Below are positions 54,978 through 63,292 of a stretch of DNA of 64,000 nt, one piece after another (positions within the stretch are counted from its first letter, which is position 1; each line of letters opens with the position of its first letter). The notes beneath the pieces were generated by a model. The model was not told the DNA's origin. It ran no database searches and saw only the letters and a list, made by a program, of their open reading frames with translations. The stretch lies in assembly GCF_003265325.1 (NCBI RefSeq), contig NZ_QGNX01000009.1:54202-118201 (forward strand), written 5' to 3'. This stretch comes from Oceanibium sediminis (GTDB lineage: Bacteria; Pseudomonadota; Alphaproteobacteria; Rhodobacterales; Rhodobacteraceae). Both the position numbers and the translations under genes were made by a program.

Positions 54978-55000
54978 ACCTCTCCAAGGGAGCCAAGCCC

Positions 55001-55885
55001 GTGTCATCACCCAAATGCAAAGACCCTATCGCCCTGAACCTGTGGTACGCCATTGCGCCGCTGGAGGAGGTTCTTGACGGCAAGGTCGAACGTTCGATCC
55101 TGCTGGAGCAACCCATCGCCTTCACCCGCGAGCCCTCGGGGCAGATCGCCGTCTGGTCCCACGACGGCGACGGCGCGCGCCCGGTCGGGGCATCCCTTCC
55201 GGTGCAAGAGCGTTACGGCTATTTCTGGACGACGCTCGGCACGCCCGACGCCGATATCTTTGCTATTCCGGAATACGACGAACCGGACCGGCGCAATATC
55301 CATGCCGCCAGTTTCGGCGTGAATGCCTCTGCGCCGCGCCTGGTGGAAAATTTCCTCGACATGGGGCATTTCCCCTACGTCCACACCGATATTCTGGGTG
55401 CCGAGCCCCATACAGAGGTGAAGGAGTATTTCGTCGAACGCTCGGACGAGCGCGACGAGATCCTCGCGACCAACTGCAAGTTCTGGCAGCCGATGGCCTC
55501 CAGGGCATCCTCCGGCGGTGCCGATGTCGATTATATCTATCGCGTGCCGCATCCCTATTGTTCGGTGCTCTACAAATCCGCTGCGATCGACCCGGCGCGC
55601 ATGGATGCCATCGCGATCTTCATCCAGCCGATCACACAGGAAAGCGTGCGGGTGCACATGATGCTCTCGCTGCTTGACGACACCAGTACGGATCTGGATA
55701 TCCGGCTGTTTCAACAGACCATCTTCGGGCAGGACAAGCCGATATTGGAGAACCAGTATCCCAAACGCCTTCCGTTGGACCCGCGGGCGGAGACGCCCAT
55801 CCGCGCGGACAAATCCGCGATCGTCTATCGTAGGTGGTTGTCGGACAAGGGCATCACGTACGGCGTCATACCTGCTGCGGCGTAA
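55001..55885 (+). CDS. ndmC: NdmC-like oxygenase component lacking a Rieske domain
   Basis: 294 aa. GTG start at 55001 with AAGGGAG nine bases upstream. N-terminal strand pattern of a ring-hydroxylating oxygenase (LNLWYAIAPLEEV, LLEQPIAFTREPSG) passes directly to RYGYFWTTLG; the Cys-x-His and Cys-x2-His residues of a Rieske cluster are absent. The catalytic domain is complete: mononuclear iron motif N117-x2-D120-x2-H123-x4-H128 in ENFLDMGHFPYVH, and a candidate third ligand D245 in FGQDKPILENQ. In Pseudomonas putida CBB5, NdmC has exactly this form and removes the N7-methyl group of 7-methylxanthine with the help of NdmD and NdmE. The frame and neighbour genes support the same kind of enzyme. 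Confidence 0.85.
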   Translation: MSSPKCKDPIALNLWYAIAPLEEVLDGKVERSILLEQPIAFTREPSGQIAVWSHDGDGARPVGASLPVQERYGYFWTTLGTPDADIFAIPEYDEPDRRNIHAASFGVNASAPRLVENFLDMGHFPYVHTDILGAEPHTEVKEYFVERSDERDEILATNCKFWQPMASRASSGGADVDYIYRVPHPYCSVLYKSAAIDPARMDAIAIFIQPITQESVRVHMMLSLLDDTSTDLDIRLFQQTIFGQDKPILENQYPKRLPLDPRAETPIRADKSAIVYRRWLSDKGITYGVIPAAA

Positions 55886-55907
55886 CGAACAACTCAGGGA
55901 AATCAAC

Positions 55908-57632
55908 ATGGCGACCGACCTGCAAAACACCTGGCATCCGATTGCCGCCAGCACCGACCTCGTGAAACGCCACGTTTACCAGGCGCAGCTTCTGGGGCGG
56001 GAATATGCCGTGTGGCGCGCCGATGATGGCTATGTGAACATCTGGGAAAACCGCTGTCTGCACCGTGGCGTGCGCCTGTCCATCGGGATCAACGATGGGC
56101 GTGAGCTGAAGTGCCAGTATCACGGCTGGCGCTATGCCAACCGCACCGCGGGCTGCACCTATATTCCCGCCCATCCCGCAGACGCCCCGGCCCGCACGAT
56201 CTGCAACAATACCTATCCCGTCGCCGAAGCCAGCGGGCTGGTCTGGTGTGGGGAGCACGCAACCGGCGATCTGCCCGACATGAGCGGGTTCGAGTCCGTG
56301 ACCGCGTTGCGCGGCCTGCCAGTGAACGCACCGCGGGATATGGTGATCGAGGCGCTTGGTGCCTACGCCTTTGCCGACGGCTGTTCGGCGCAGACCGACG
56401 AACATGGTGTTGTGACGGTAACGGCGGCGGACGGGCAAGCGGTGCGTTTTTTCGTGCAGCCAAGCGACTCCAACCTCTCGGTCATCCGCGGCGTACTCAA
56501 CCAGGCGCTGGACGGCGCAGAGCGCATTGCCGCGCTGCGCCATCACAACTTCCTGCTGGACGTCTTGCGCAGCCAGGTAGAGGCCCGCGCCGCCGAATTG
56601 GAGACTCCCGAACCCATGACGCCGCCGATCGCGAAGGTCTCGGCCGATCTGGCGGAAATACCCCCCGAGCAGGAAGGCGGGCGCACGGCGGAACTGCGCG
56701 TGCAGGTGGTCGACAAGACCGTGACGGCCGAGGGGATCGTCAGCCTGCGGCTGGAGGCGATCAAGGGCCAACTGCCCACCTTCCAGCCCGGGGCGCATAT
56801 CGACGTGCACCTGCAAAACGGAATGGTGCGCCAGTACTCCCTGACCAACGGGCCGGGCGAGACCGATCACTACACCATCGGCGTGAAGCGCGAACCCGAC
56901 AGCCGCGGCGGCTCCGTCGCGATCCATGACAGCCTGGCTGTGGGCGATGTGCTTGCCGTGTCCGCGCCACACAACAATTTCCCATTGCGCCGCGACGCGC
57001 TGCACACCGTGTTTGTCGCCGGTGGCATCGGAGTCACGCCGCTGCTGGCCATGGCGAGAGCGCTGAACTCCCAGGGCCTCAGCTTTGAGTTCCATTACTT
57101 TGTGCAATCCCACGCCCATGCGGCGTTCAGGCGCGAAATGGGGGAGTTCGGCGATGCCCTGACCCTGCACAAGGGGCTATCGCCCGAGGATACCGGCGCG
57201 AAGCTGCGCGATATCCTGGCCTCGCCAGGACATGCCCGCCATCTCTATATCTGCGGGCCGGGGCCGATGCTGGAAGCGACGCGCGGGATTGCTGCCGATC
57301 TGGGATGGTCCGACGAGGCCGTGCATTTCGAATACTTCAAGAACACCAAGGAGGTCGACGACACCAACAGTTTCCAGATCGAGCTGGCCCGCTCGGCGCT
57401 GTCGCTGAATGTGCCCGCGGGAAAAACCATCCTCGAGGTGTTGCGCGAGAACGGCATCAACATGGAAAGCTCCTGCGAACAGGGGGCGTGCGGCACGTGC
57501 CGGGTCGGCGTGATCGAGGGCGAGGTGATCCATCAGGATGTCTACCTGAACGACGCCGAGAAATCCGCCGGCAAATCCATCATGACCTGCGTGTCACGCG
57601 CCGCGTCCGACCGTCTTATCCTGGATATCTGA
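55908..57632 (+). CDS. ndmD: NdmD-like reductase with extra N-terminal Rieske domain
   Basis: 574 aa, start ATG 55908 (AGGGA upstream). Domains: Rieske [2Fe-2S] with C50-L-H52 and C69-Q-Y-H72; a linker of about 150 residues; a ferredoxin-NADP-reductase-type FMN part with RQYSLTNG, and NAD-binding GGIGVTPLLAMA; C-terminal plant-type [2Fe-2S] with Cys 523, 528, 531 and 561. NdmD of caffeine-degrading Pseudomonas has this order and near length, and supplies both electrons and the Rieske cluster for NdmC. So this protein carries the domain missing from the preceding gene. Confidence 0.9.
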   Translation: MATDLQNTWHPIAASTDLVKRHVYQAQLLGREYAVWRADDGYVNIWENRCLHRGVRLSIGINDGRELKCQYHGWRYANRTAGCTYIPAHPADAPARTICNNTYPVAEASGLVWCGEHATGDLPDMSGFESVTALRGLPVNAPRDMVIEALGAYAFADGCSAQTDEHGVVTVTAADGQAVRFFVQPSDSNLSVIRGVLNQALDGAERIAALRHHNFLLDVLRSQVEARAAELETPEPMTPPIAKVSADLAEIPPEQEGGRTAELRVQVVDKTVTAEGIVSLRLEAIKGQLPTFQPGAHIDVHLQNGMVRQYSLTNGPGETDHYTIGVKREPDSRGGSVAIHDSLAVGDVLAVSAPHNNFPLRRDALHTVFVAGGIGVTPLLAMARALNSQGLSFEFHYFVQSHAHAAFRREMGEFGDALTLHKGLSPEDTGAKLRDILASPGHARHLYICGPGPMLEATRGIAADLGWSDEAVHFEYFKNTKEVDDTNSFQIELARSALSLNVPAGKTILEVLRENGINMESSCEQGACGTCRVGVIEGEVIHQDVYLNDAEKSAGKSIMTCVSRAASDRLILDI

Positions 57633-57639
57633 GGCTCTC

Positions 57640-58308
57640 ATGATCAAGCTCTACGACTATGAACTCTCTGGCAACTGCTACAAGCTGCGGTTGCTGATGT
57701 CCTTTCTGGGGCTGGAGTATCAGACCGAGGCGATTGATTTCTATCCCGGCAATCAGCACAAGAGCGACGCCTTTCGCCGGATCAACCCTCTGGGGCAATT
57801 GCCGGTGATTGACGACGACGGGCTCGTGCTGCGCGATGCGCAGGCGATCCTGATCTATCTGGCGTCGAAATATGACCCCAACGGCAAGTGGTATCCGCGC
57901 GACGATGCCGCCCTTCTGGGGCAGATGGCACAGTGGATGGCCTTCGCCGATGGCATAACCGCCACGTCCTCGGCGGCGCGCCTGCATGACGGGCTGTTCT
58001 ACTCCTCGATTGATATCGACGCCGCTCGAGCCGGGGCGCACCGCCTGTTCCGCATTCTGGACGAACACCTGTTCTTTGCCGAAGAGGCCGGACAGGACTG
58101 GATCTGCCCCGGCGATCATCCGACCGTCGCCGATATCGCCTGTTTTCCCTATGTCATCCTGTCCGAAGAGGGGGGCATATCGCGCATGACCTATCCCGCC
58201 ATCCGGCGGTGGTGCGACCGCTTCAAGCGCATTCCTGGGTTCATCGTGATGTCCGGAGTCTTTCCTGCCGGTCCGGGCTTCACGGATGCGGCGGGCGTGG
58301 CGGCTTGA
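57640..58308 (+). CDS. ndmE: NdmE-like glutathione S-transferase homologue
   Basis: 222 aa. Thioredoxin-fold N-terminus (MIKLYDYELSGNCYKLRLLMSFLGLEYQTEAIDF) with the cis-Pro turn LGQLPVIDDDGLVLRDAQAILIYLA, then a helical C-terminal domain. Starts seven bases after ndmD. In P. putida CBB5 the GST-like NdmE is structural, needed for the NdmC-NdmD complex, not a conjugating enzyme. The same operon place and fold support the same role here. Confidence 0.85.
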   Translation: MIKLYDYELSGNCYKLRLLMSFLGLEYQTEAIDFYPGNQHKSDAFRRINPLGQLPVIDDDGLVLRDAQAILIYLASKYDPNGKWYPRDDAALLGQMAQWMAFADGITATSSAARLHDGLFYSSIDIDAARAGAHRLFRILDEHLFFAEEAGQDWICPGDHPTVADIACFPYVILSEEGGISRMTYPAIRRWCDRFKRIPGFIVMSGVFPAGPGFTDAAGVAA

Positions 58309-58564
58309 GCAACGAATTGCTGCGCAGGCCGGATCCAGAAGTGTCATGCCGCGGTATCGGCGCGCGGCGTCTTTCATCTGTAAAAATGTCGGGCTGTCGA
58401 GGTCCAGCAGCGCATTCCTGACGGAGTGGCAGGGAGTGATCTGTGCCTTGTGATCGAGCTGTCCCCTAGGCTTATCGTTGCCTGGTCGGCGCAATCTTGG
58501 ATGACGACGGCCTTCTCAGACGGAGTTGGCTTGAGGCGGGGAGCGCGTTGGCTAGCGTTTGCCC

Positions 58565-58920
58565 ATGAGCAAACCCAGCCCTTTCAAGTGCTTCAAAACC
58601 AGCCCCGAGATCATTCACCTGGCCGTGATGTTCTATGCCCGTTTCCCGCTATCGCTCCGAAATGTGGAGGATCTGCTGCACGAGCGCGGCATCGACATCA
58701 GCCAGGAGGCGGTCCGATACTGGTGGCATCGGTTCGGTCCGATGTTCGCAGGTGAGATCAGGAAACGCCACATTGAAGGGATGAAGTCCAGCCGCTGGCG
58801 AAGGCATCTGGACGAGTTGTTCGTGAAGACCAAAGGCGAACGCCACTATCTGTGCGGGCCGTGGATCACGACGGCGAAGTCCTGGGAAGCTTCGTGACAT
58901 AGGCACGTGACGAGAGACCC
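58565..58920 (+). pseudogene. IS6-family transposase fragment, frameshifted
   Basis: MSKPSPFKCFKTSPEIIHLAVMF ... YWWHRFGPMFAGEIRKRHIEGMKSSRWRRHLDELFVKTKGERHYL is the N-terminal half of an IS6/IS26-like DDE transposase. After TATCTG one base is missing compared with the normal TGGCGGGCC, so the frame leaves the family (CGPWITTAK instead of WRAVDHDGE); the other frame continues DHDGEVLGSFVT and stops at TAG. The catalytic domain is cut off. Same orientation as the remnant at 63293. Confidence 0.88.
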
Positions 58921-59158
58921 AAGTGTCCGGAACGCGCAAGGCGTTCACAACCTCACGCTGCATTTCGAATGTACTAATCTACATCAGCTTGCAGCCCCCG
59001 CATAACTGGCAGTGTACCGAAGGATGCCAGCGATTCGGCGTCCGTCGGACGGTTATCCAAGCTTCACCCCAATCAGGGAGCTTGGAGAACTTTCCAAAGC
59101 GGTAGCAGATCAGCGCGACAAATTTGCGCGACTGATTGCCCGAAAAAAGGTAAAATCC

Positions 59159-59797
59159 ATGATTATTAAAACGTTATTGAGCCTGTCCGTCGCTGGTGCC
59201 CTTCTCGGTTCGGCAGCATTTGCCGAATCCGTTGCAACCTCTTGGACCGACCTCAATCTGCGATCAGGTCCCGGACCGATGTATCCGATCGTTGGTGTCA
59301 TTCCGGCAGACAAACTCGTCACGGTTGACGGCTGCCTTGCAGAATCCTCCTGGTGCAAAGTTTCTCTGGACGGCACCGATGGCTGGGCTGCAGGCAACTA
59401 TCTGACGACACGGGCGGTGCTCAAATCGACCGAGCAGCCGACTGTCGTCAAGACGGTCACCTATGACAACAACAAGGACGCGGAAACACTCGGCGGTGCC
59501 GCGGCAGGCGCCGTGGCCGGCGCGCTGATCGCTGGTCCGTTTGGTGCTGTCTTCGGCGGCATGCTGGGTGCGAGCGCTGGTGAAGCGGTTGCCGTTGATG
59601 AAACCGTGGTGACTTATGTCCAGACCAACCCCGTCGACCAGGTTTACCTGGAAGGCGAAGTCGTTGTCGGCGCCGGCCTGCCGGAAACCGTGACGCTGGT
59701 CCCGGTCCCGGACACCGAGTTTTCCTACGTCTACGTAAACGGTGTGCCCGTTATCGTGAATTCGACCGAACGCAAGATCGTTCGTATCGTCCGCTAA
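59159..59797 (+). CDS. SH3-domain and DUF1236 envelope protein
   Basis: 212 aa from the ATG at 59159 (AAGG upstream; signal peptide to residue 22, ending AFA-ES). A bacterial SH3 domain (LNLRSGPGPMYPIVGVIPADKLV and WCKVSLDGTDGWAAGNYL) is followed by a hydrophobic Gly/Ala stretch (residues 107-145, like a membrane-inserting Glycine-zipper) and a C-terminal DUF1236 (VPDTEFSYVYVNGVPVIVN). Such proteins are periplasmic or outer-membrane-linked and often stress-linked; the precise role is unknown. Confidence 0.85.
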   Translation: MIIKTLLSLSVAGALLGSAAFAESVATSWTDLNLRSGPGPMYPIVGVIPADKLVTVDGCLAESSWCKVSLDGTDGWAAGNYLTTRAVLKSTEQPTVVKTVTYDNNKDAETLGGAAAGAVAGALIAGPFGAVFGGMLGASAGEAVAVDETVVTYVQTNPVDQVYLEGEVVVGAGLPETVTLVPVPDTEFSYVYVNGVPVIVNSTERKIVRIVR

Positions 59798-59977
59798 CAA
59801 GCGATGGCGCAAACTTTTGCGCCAATTAAAAAGCGACGCAGTCCGGACGATCCGGGCTGCGTTGACGCCCATCCCGGCGTGCAAGCAATCGGCACCGATC
59901 ATGGAGCAGAAGCCGGGGACCGATCCCGCTGCCCCGTCCCAGAGCGGCTACGCGGCCATATGTCCAGGAAGCCACCG

Positions 59978-60169
59978 ATGCCCGTCGTTAGTTTTGTAGT
60001 TCCGCTTATCGTCGTCGGGGTGCTGCTGTGGCTCGTGAATCCCCATATCCCGGAGGACCGGAAAATCCTCAAGAGCCTGAACGTCGTGGTCGTGATCGGC
60101 GTCGTCCCGTGGCTGTTGCAGGTGTTTGGAATCATGGGTCCGATGGGTTCAATACGCATCGGTGCCTGA
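59978..60169 (+). CDS. small inner-membrane protein (Thivi_2564-like), 63 aa
   Basis: MPVVSFVVPLIVVGVLLWLVN and a second segment VVVVIGVVPWLLQVFGIMG give two membrane helices joined by a charged loop (PEDRKILKSLN). AGGAAG lies before the ATG at 59978. Resembles small envelope proteins called Thivi_2564 family, unknown function. Confidence 0.75.
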   Translation: MPVVSFVVPLIVVGVLLWLVNPHIPEDRKILKSLNVVVVIGVVPWLLQVFGIMGPMGSIRIGA

Positions 60170-60318
60170 TTATCCGAAATGCGGGAAAGCCGCTTTTGGA
60201 TGCCTGAAAAGAGTTTTAGAGCGCCGAATATCAAGAAGATGACGCCAATCCGCAAAATCCGCAGCCCGCCGGTGTCGGACAATGTCTGCCCGAAACATGG
60301 CTCAAGGGAGTGAATACC

Positions 60319-62145
60319 ATGAGTATGAAACTGAAATCCACTACGGCGATTGTCGTCGCCCTCTCGTTCATGCAACCCCTTCCCGGGCTTACACAAGCCA
60401 GGATCGAGATCCCCGAGGCTTTGCCCGCGCAAACGTTGGAAACGACGCTGGTGTGCCTGGAGAATTTCCAGGGTAAACGAAAAGACGCGGAACAGGCCTG
60501 CCAGGATGCATTAGTCCTGGCCGGGGTCACCTGTGATCCGGACCTGCTGCAAGCGGGTGACGGCCCCGACAATAAGCAGAAGGACAAAGGCAAATCTCCC
60601 GAGAGAATAGCCGAGCGGATTATTCGCGCAGCCAACGCGGAAGCCTGCGCAAGCGATGATGCCGCGTCCGCAGCCGAACTGAAGACGCAAGCCGCCGATG
60701 GCGAGACCAAGGCGTTGGCAGACACGCTTGCCGCCGCCGACGCGAAAGCCGCGGCCGAAGTAAAGGCCACCGTCGAGGCTGACGCGGATGTAGAAACTGC
60801 CGCGAAAACTGCGGCGCAGGTCGAGTCCGATGCTGCTGCGAAAGCCGCGGCGCAGGTCGAGTCCGATATCGCCGTCAAAGCAGCAGCCAGGGCCGCAAAA
60901 GCCGAAAAGGCGGATGCCAAAGCCGAGGCGAAAGCGGCGAAAGTCGAAGCCAGGTCCGATGCGAAATCTGCCGCCGTCGCTGAAGCGGAAGCCCTGGCCC
61001 AGGCGAAGAAGGCCGCAGAAACCGCAGCCTCCGAAGCCGCGGCCCGGGCAGCAGCGGAATCCACGGAATGTGCTGTCGAACTGGTGGACGCGGCAGGGGC
61101 AACCCTGTGCGCGGATGATATGACGCAAGCCGGGATCGCAGCCGTCACAGCAGCCGCAACGCCCAAGGCCGACGTCACGACCGAGACCGTGACCGAGAAA
61201 GCGACCCGTTCCAGCGACCAGGAGTTCGCGGGATCACAGGCCGGCTCCGGTGGCGATGGTCTCTCCAACCTTGAAAAGGCGGGCTTGCTTGCCCTTGGCG
61301 CAGTTGTTGTCGGGGCGATTTTGACAAACGGCCAGAAGGTTACAGCCAAGACCGGCGACCGGGTTGTCGTGCAGGACCAGTATGGCAATTACACGGTCCT
61401 TAAAGACGATGATGTCCTCGTCCGCGAGGCCGGCTCCAACGTGCGCACTGAAACCTTCAAGGATGGCTCGACGCGCAGCTTCGTTACCCGCAAGAACGGC
61501 GTCCAGATCGTCACGATTCGTGATTCCCAGGGCCAGGTCCTGCGCCGGACCCGGATCGAGAAAGATGGCCGAGAGGTCGTGCTGATCGATGACACGCGCG
61601 GGTTTGAACCGGTTGAAGTGACTGCATTGCCAAGCCCTTATGTGGCTGACCCTGACTACAGGGACGCGACCGACAGGGCCGCACTGCGCAAGGCTCTCAA
61701 GGCCGCAGAACGACGCGACCTCGGGCGGAGCTTCAGTCTGAACCAGGTCCGGAAATATCGCGAAGTTCGCGATCTGGCACCTGAAATCAATCTGAGGAGC
61801 ATTACCTTCCGCACCGGTTCGGCAGCGATTCTGCCATCCGAGGCCGAACAGCTTCGTGAAATCGGGCTGCTCATGGTGGATTATGTCTCGGATGACCCGC
61901 GCGAGGTGTTCCTGATCGAGGGCTATACCGACGCAATCGGCGACGAAAGTTACAACCTGCTGCTGTCGGATCGCCGTGCGGAATCGGTTGCACTGGCGCT
62001 GTCGGAATATTTCGGCGTTCGTCCCGAAAACATGGTTGTGCAGGGCTATGGCGAACGGTTCCCGCTGGTCGCCACGCTGGAGGCCGAGCGGCTGAACCGC
62101 CGTGTCGCCGTGCGCCGGATCACCAGTCTTATTCAGCCGAGATAA
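60319..62145 (+). CDS. OmpA-family protein with long Ala-rich coiled coil
   Basis: 608 aa from the ATG at 60319 (AGGGAG nine bases upstream). Signal peptide to about residue 27, then an acidic/Ala-Lys-rich region (about 110-270) with near-perfect internal repeats (the AAQVESD unit occurs twice) likely forming a long coiled coil; a hydrophobic stretch near 317-338; a beta-rich middle; and a C-terminal OmpA peptidoglycan-binding domain (SITFRTGSAAILPSEAEQL, EGYTDAIGDESYNLLLSDRR) near 493-608. Probably outer-membrane to peptidoglycan spacer. The repeats make it long for its class. Confidence 0.9.
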   Translation: MSMKLKSTTAIVVALSFMQPLPGLTQARIEIPEALPAQTLETTLVCLENFQGKRKDAEQACQDALVLAGVTCDPDLLQAGDGPDNKQKDKGKSPERIAERIIRAANAEACASDDAASAAELKTQAADGETKALADTLAAADAKAAAEVKATVEADADVETAAKTAAQVESDAAAKAAAQVESDIAVKAAARAAKAEKADAKAEAKAAKVEARSDAKSAAVAEAEALAQAKKAAETAASEAAARAAAESTECAVELVDAAGATLCADDMTQAGIAAVTAAATPKADVTTETVTEKATRSSDQEFAGSQAGSGGDGLSNLEKAGLLALGAVVVGAILTNGQKVTAKTGDRVVVQDQYGNYTVLKDDDVLVREAGSNVRTETFKDGSTRSFVTRKNGVQIVTIRDSQGQVLRRTRIEKDGREVVLIDDTRGFEPVEVTALPSPYVADPDYRDATDRAALRKALKAAERRDLGRSFSLNQVRKYREVRDLAPEINLRSITFRTGSAAILPSEAEQLREIGLLMVDYVSDDPREVFLIEGYTDAIGDESYNLLLSDRRAESVALALSEYFGVRPENMVVQGYGERFPLVATLEAERLNRRVAVRRITSLIQPR

Positions 62146-62442
62146 GGCTTCAGGCGGAGTTGTCACATCTGGATGTGGCGCCGCCGGAACGATTGCGCCT
62201 CGGCGTTCTTGCCTCGACCCGGGCCCCGAGGCTCGGGTTGAGTGCGAATCCGGCACGGGTTTGACCGGAGCGACCGCGTTACCCGACCTGCTGCGCTCCA
62301 GGTATTCGGCTTTACGCTGAGATTCCCATGGGTCTTTGCGCGCGCACGAACCTGTATCAGTGCACGGTATTCGGGAAATCCTTTAGGTGGAGTCTGTCCG
62401 CCGAACTTTCAGAAGGCAGATTTCCGCAGAAAGGGAAGCGTC
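62146..62442. other. 297-base gap
   Basis: No gene. A nine-pair inverted repeat (CTCGACCCG 62213-62221 and CGGGTTGAG 62234-62242, one G-U) could be a terminator-like stem of the OmpA gene, but no T run follows. Confidence 0.5.
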
Positions 62443-62616
62443 GTGGACAAGGATAGGGTGATCGGCTCGGCAAAGGTCCTGAAGGGCAAGGTCAAGGTCG
62501 CGATCGGCAAAACGATCGACTATGCGAAGTTGGAGTCATCTGGCGAAGCCGAGAAGATCGAGGGAAAGATCGAGAATGCCGCCGGCGGCGTCAAGGACAC
62601 CATGCGCGATGGGTAG
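62443..62616 (+). CDS. CsbD-family stress protein, 57 aa
   Basis: GTG start at 62443 with AGGGAAG upstream. The VIGSAKVLKGKVKVAIGKTI core and EGKIENAAGGVKD are the CsbD pattern; CsbD proteins are general-stress proteins in many bacteria. Small and soluble. Confidence 0.85.
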   Translation: MDKDRVIGSAKVLKGKVKVAIGKTIDYAKLESSGEAEKIEGKIENAAGGVKDTMRDG

Positions 62617-62727
62617 TGTCGGCGGTACTGGCCGGTATGATAATAAACGCGAAATATCCTATTTTTCCCATAAATGTCAGGGCGTCATAATGTCCCGAAG
62701 TCGAAGTAATCGTAGAGGTGTAATGCG

Positions 62728-62868
62728 ATGAATAGAAATGGTCTTCTAATTGCGATCATGGTTCTGACGGTGGTCGCAATCGTGGCCTTTTATCTTTACT
62801 ATCAGGAAAGCCAGAGCGGAATCGACATCAAGATCAACGATCAAGGCATTTCGATCGACGGTAAGTGA
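62728..62868 (+). CDS. small single-pass membrane protein, 46 aa
   Basis: ATG 62728 after AGAGGTG. Hydrophobic segment GLLIAIMVLTVVAIVAFYLYY, then a short polar tail (ESQSGIDIKINDQGISIDGK). No known family. Ends with TGA at 62868. Lies between two stress-type small genes, so it probably belongs to the same group. Confidence 0.6.
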   Translation: MNRNGLLIAIMVLTVVAIVAFYLYYQESQSGIDIKINDQGISIDGK

Positions 62869-62978
62869 ACGAACCGAACCGCTCGGTGTCTGGCGGCGCA
62901 TCGCTCTGAGCCTGCGCATTGTAATTGAAGGTGGGGCCACCCGGCAGTCGGGTGGCGCATATGAATGGAGGATACACG

Positions 62979-63143
62979 ATGTCACTCGGCACGATTCTGG
63001 TCGTCATTCTCATCATTTTTCTTCTCGGAGGATTCAGCGGCCGCTTCGGGGGCTATGGCTACGGCTTCGGTCACACCGGCATCGGCGTCGTCGGTACGGT
63101 GATAGTCGTGGTGGTCGTCCTGATGGTTCTTGGCAGGATCTGA
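62979..63143 (+). CDS. DUF3309 family small membrane protein, 54 aa
   Basis: GGAGG eight bases before the ATG at 62979. LGTILVVILIIFLLGGFSG then a Gly-rich loop (FGGYGYGFGHTGIG) and a second helix VVGTVIVVVVVLMVL. Matches DUF3309, small two-TM proteins of alpha- and gammaproteobacteria, unknown function. Confidence 0.85.
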   Translation: MSLGTILVVILIIFLLGGFSGRFGGYGYGFGHTGIGVVGTVIVVVVVLMVLGRI

Positions 63144-63292
63144 CGGCGACATCAGATCGCCGTGTGTCAGGCAAGCACTGTGCGCGTCTGATCCAAGTAT
63201 GTCGGATCAAACCCGGCAATTTCAATTAGGCGGTCAGGCTCTGTCAGAAACCTGGAGTGAGACAGTGCAGGGTGCCAGCTAGCCATCCATGG

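Noticed and set aside
55001-55885. The ndmC-like gene as a broken Rieske oxygenase
   Set aside because: The missing domain is present in the following reductase gene and the catalytic residues are all kept, matching the NdmC/NdmD arrangement.
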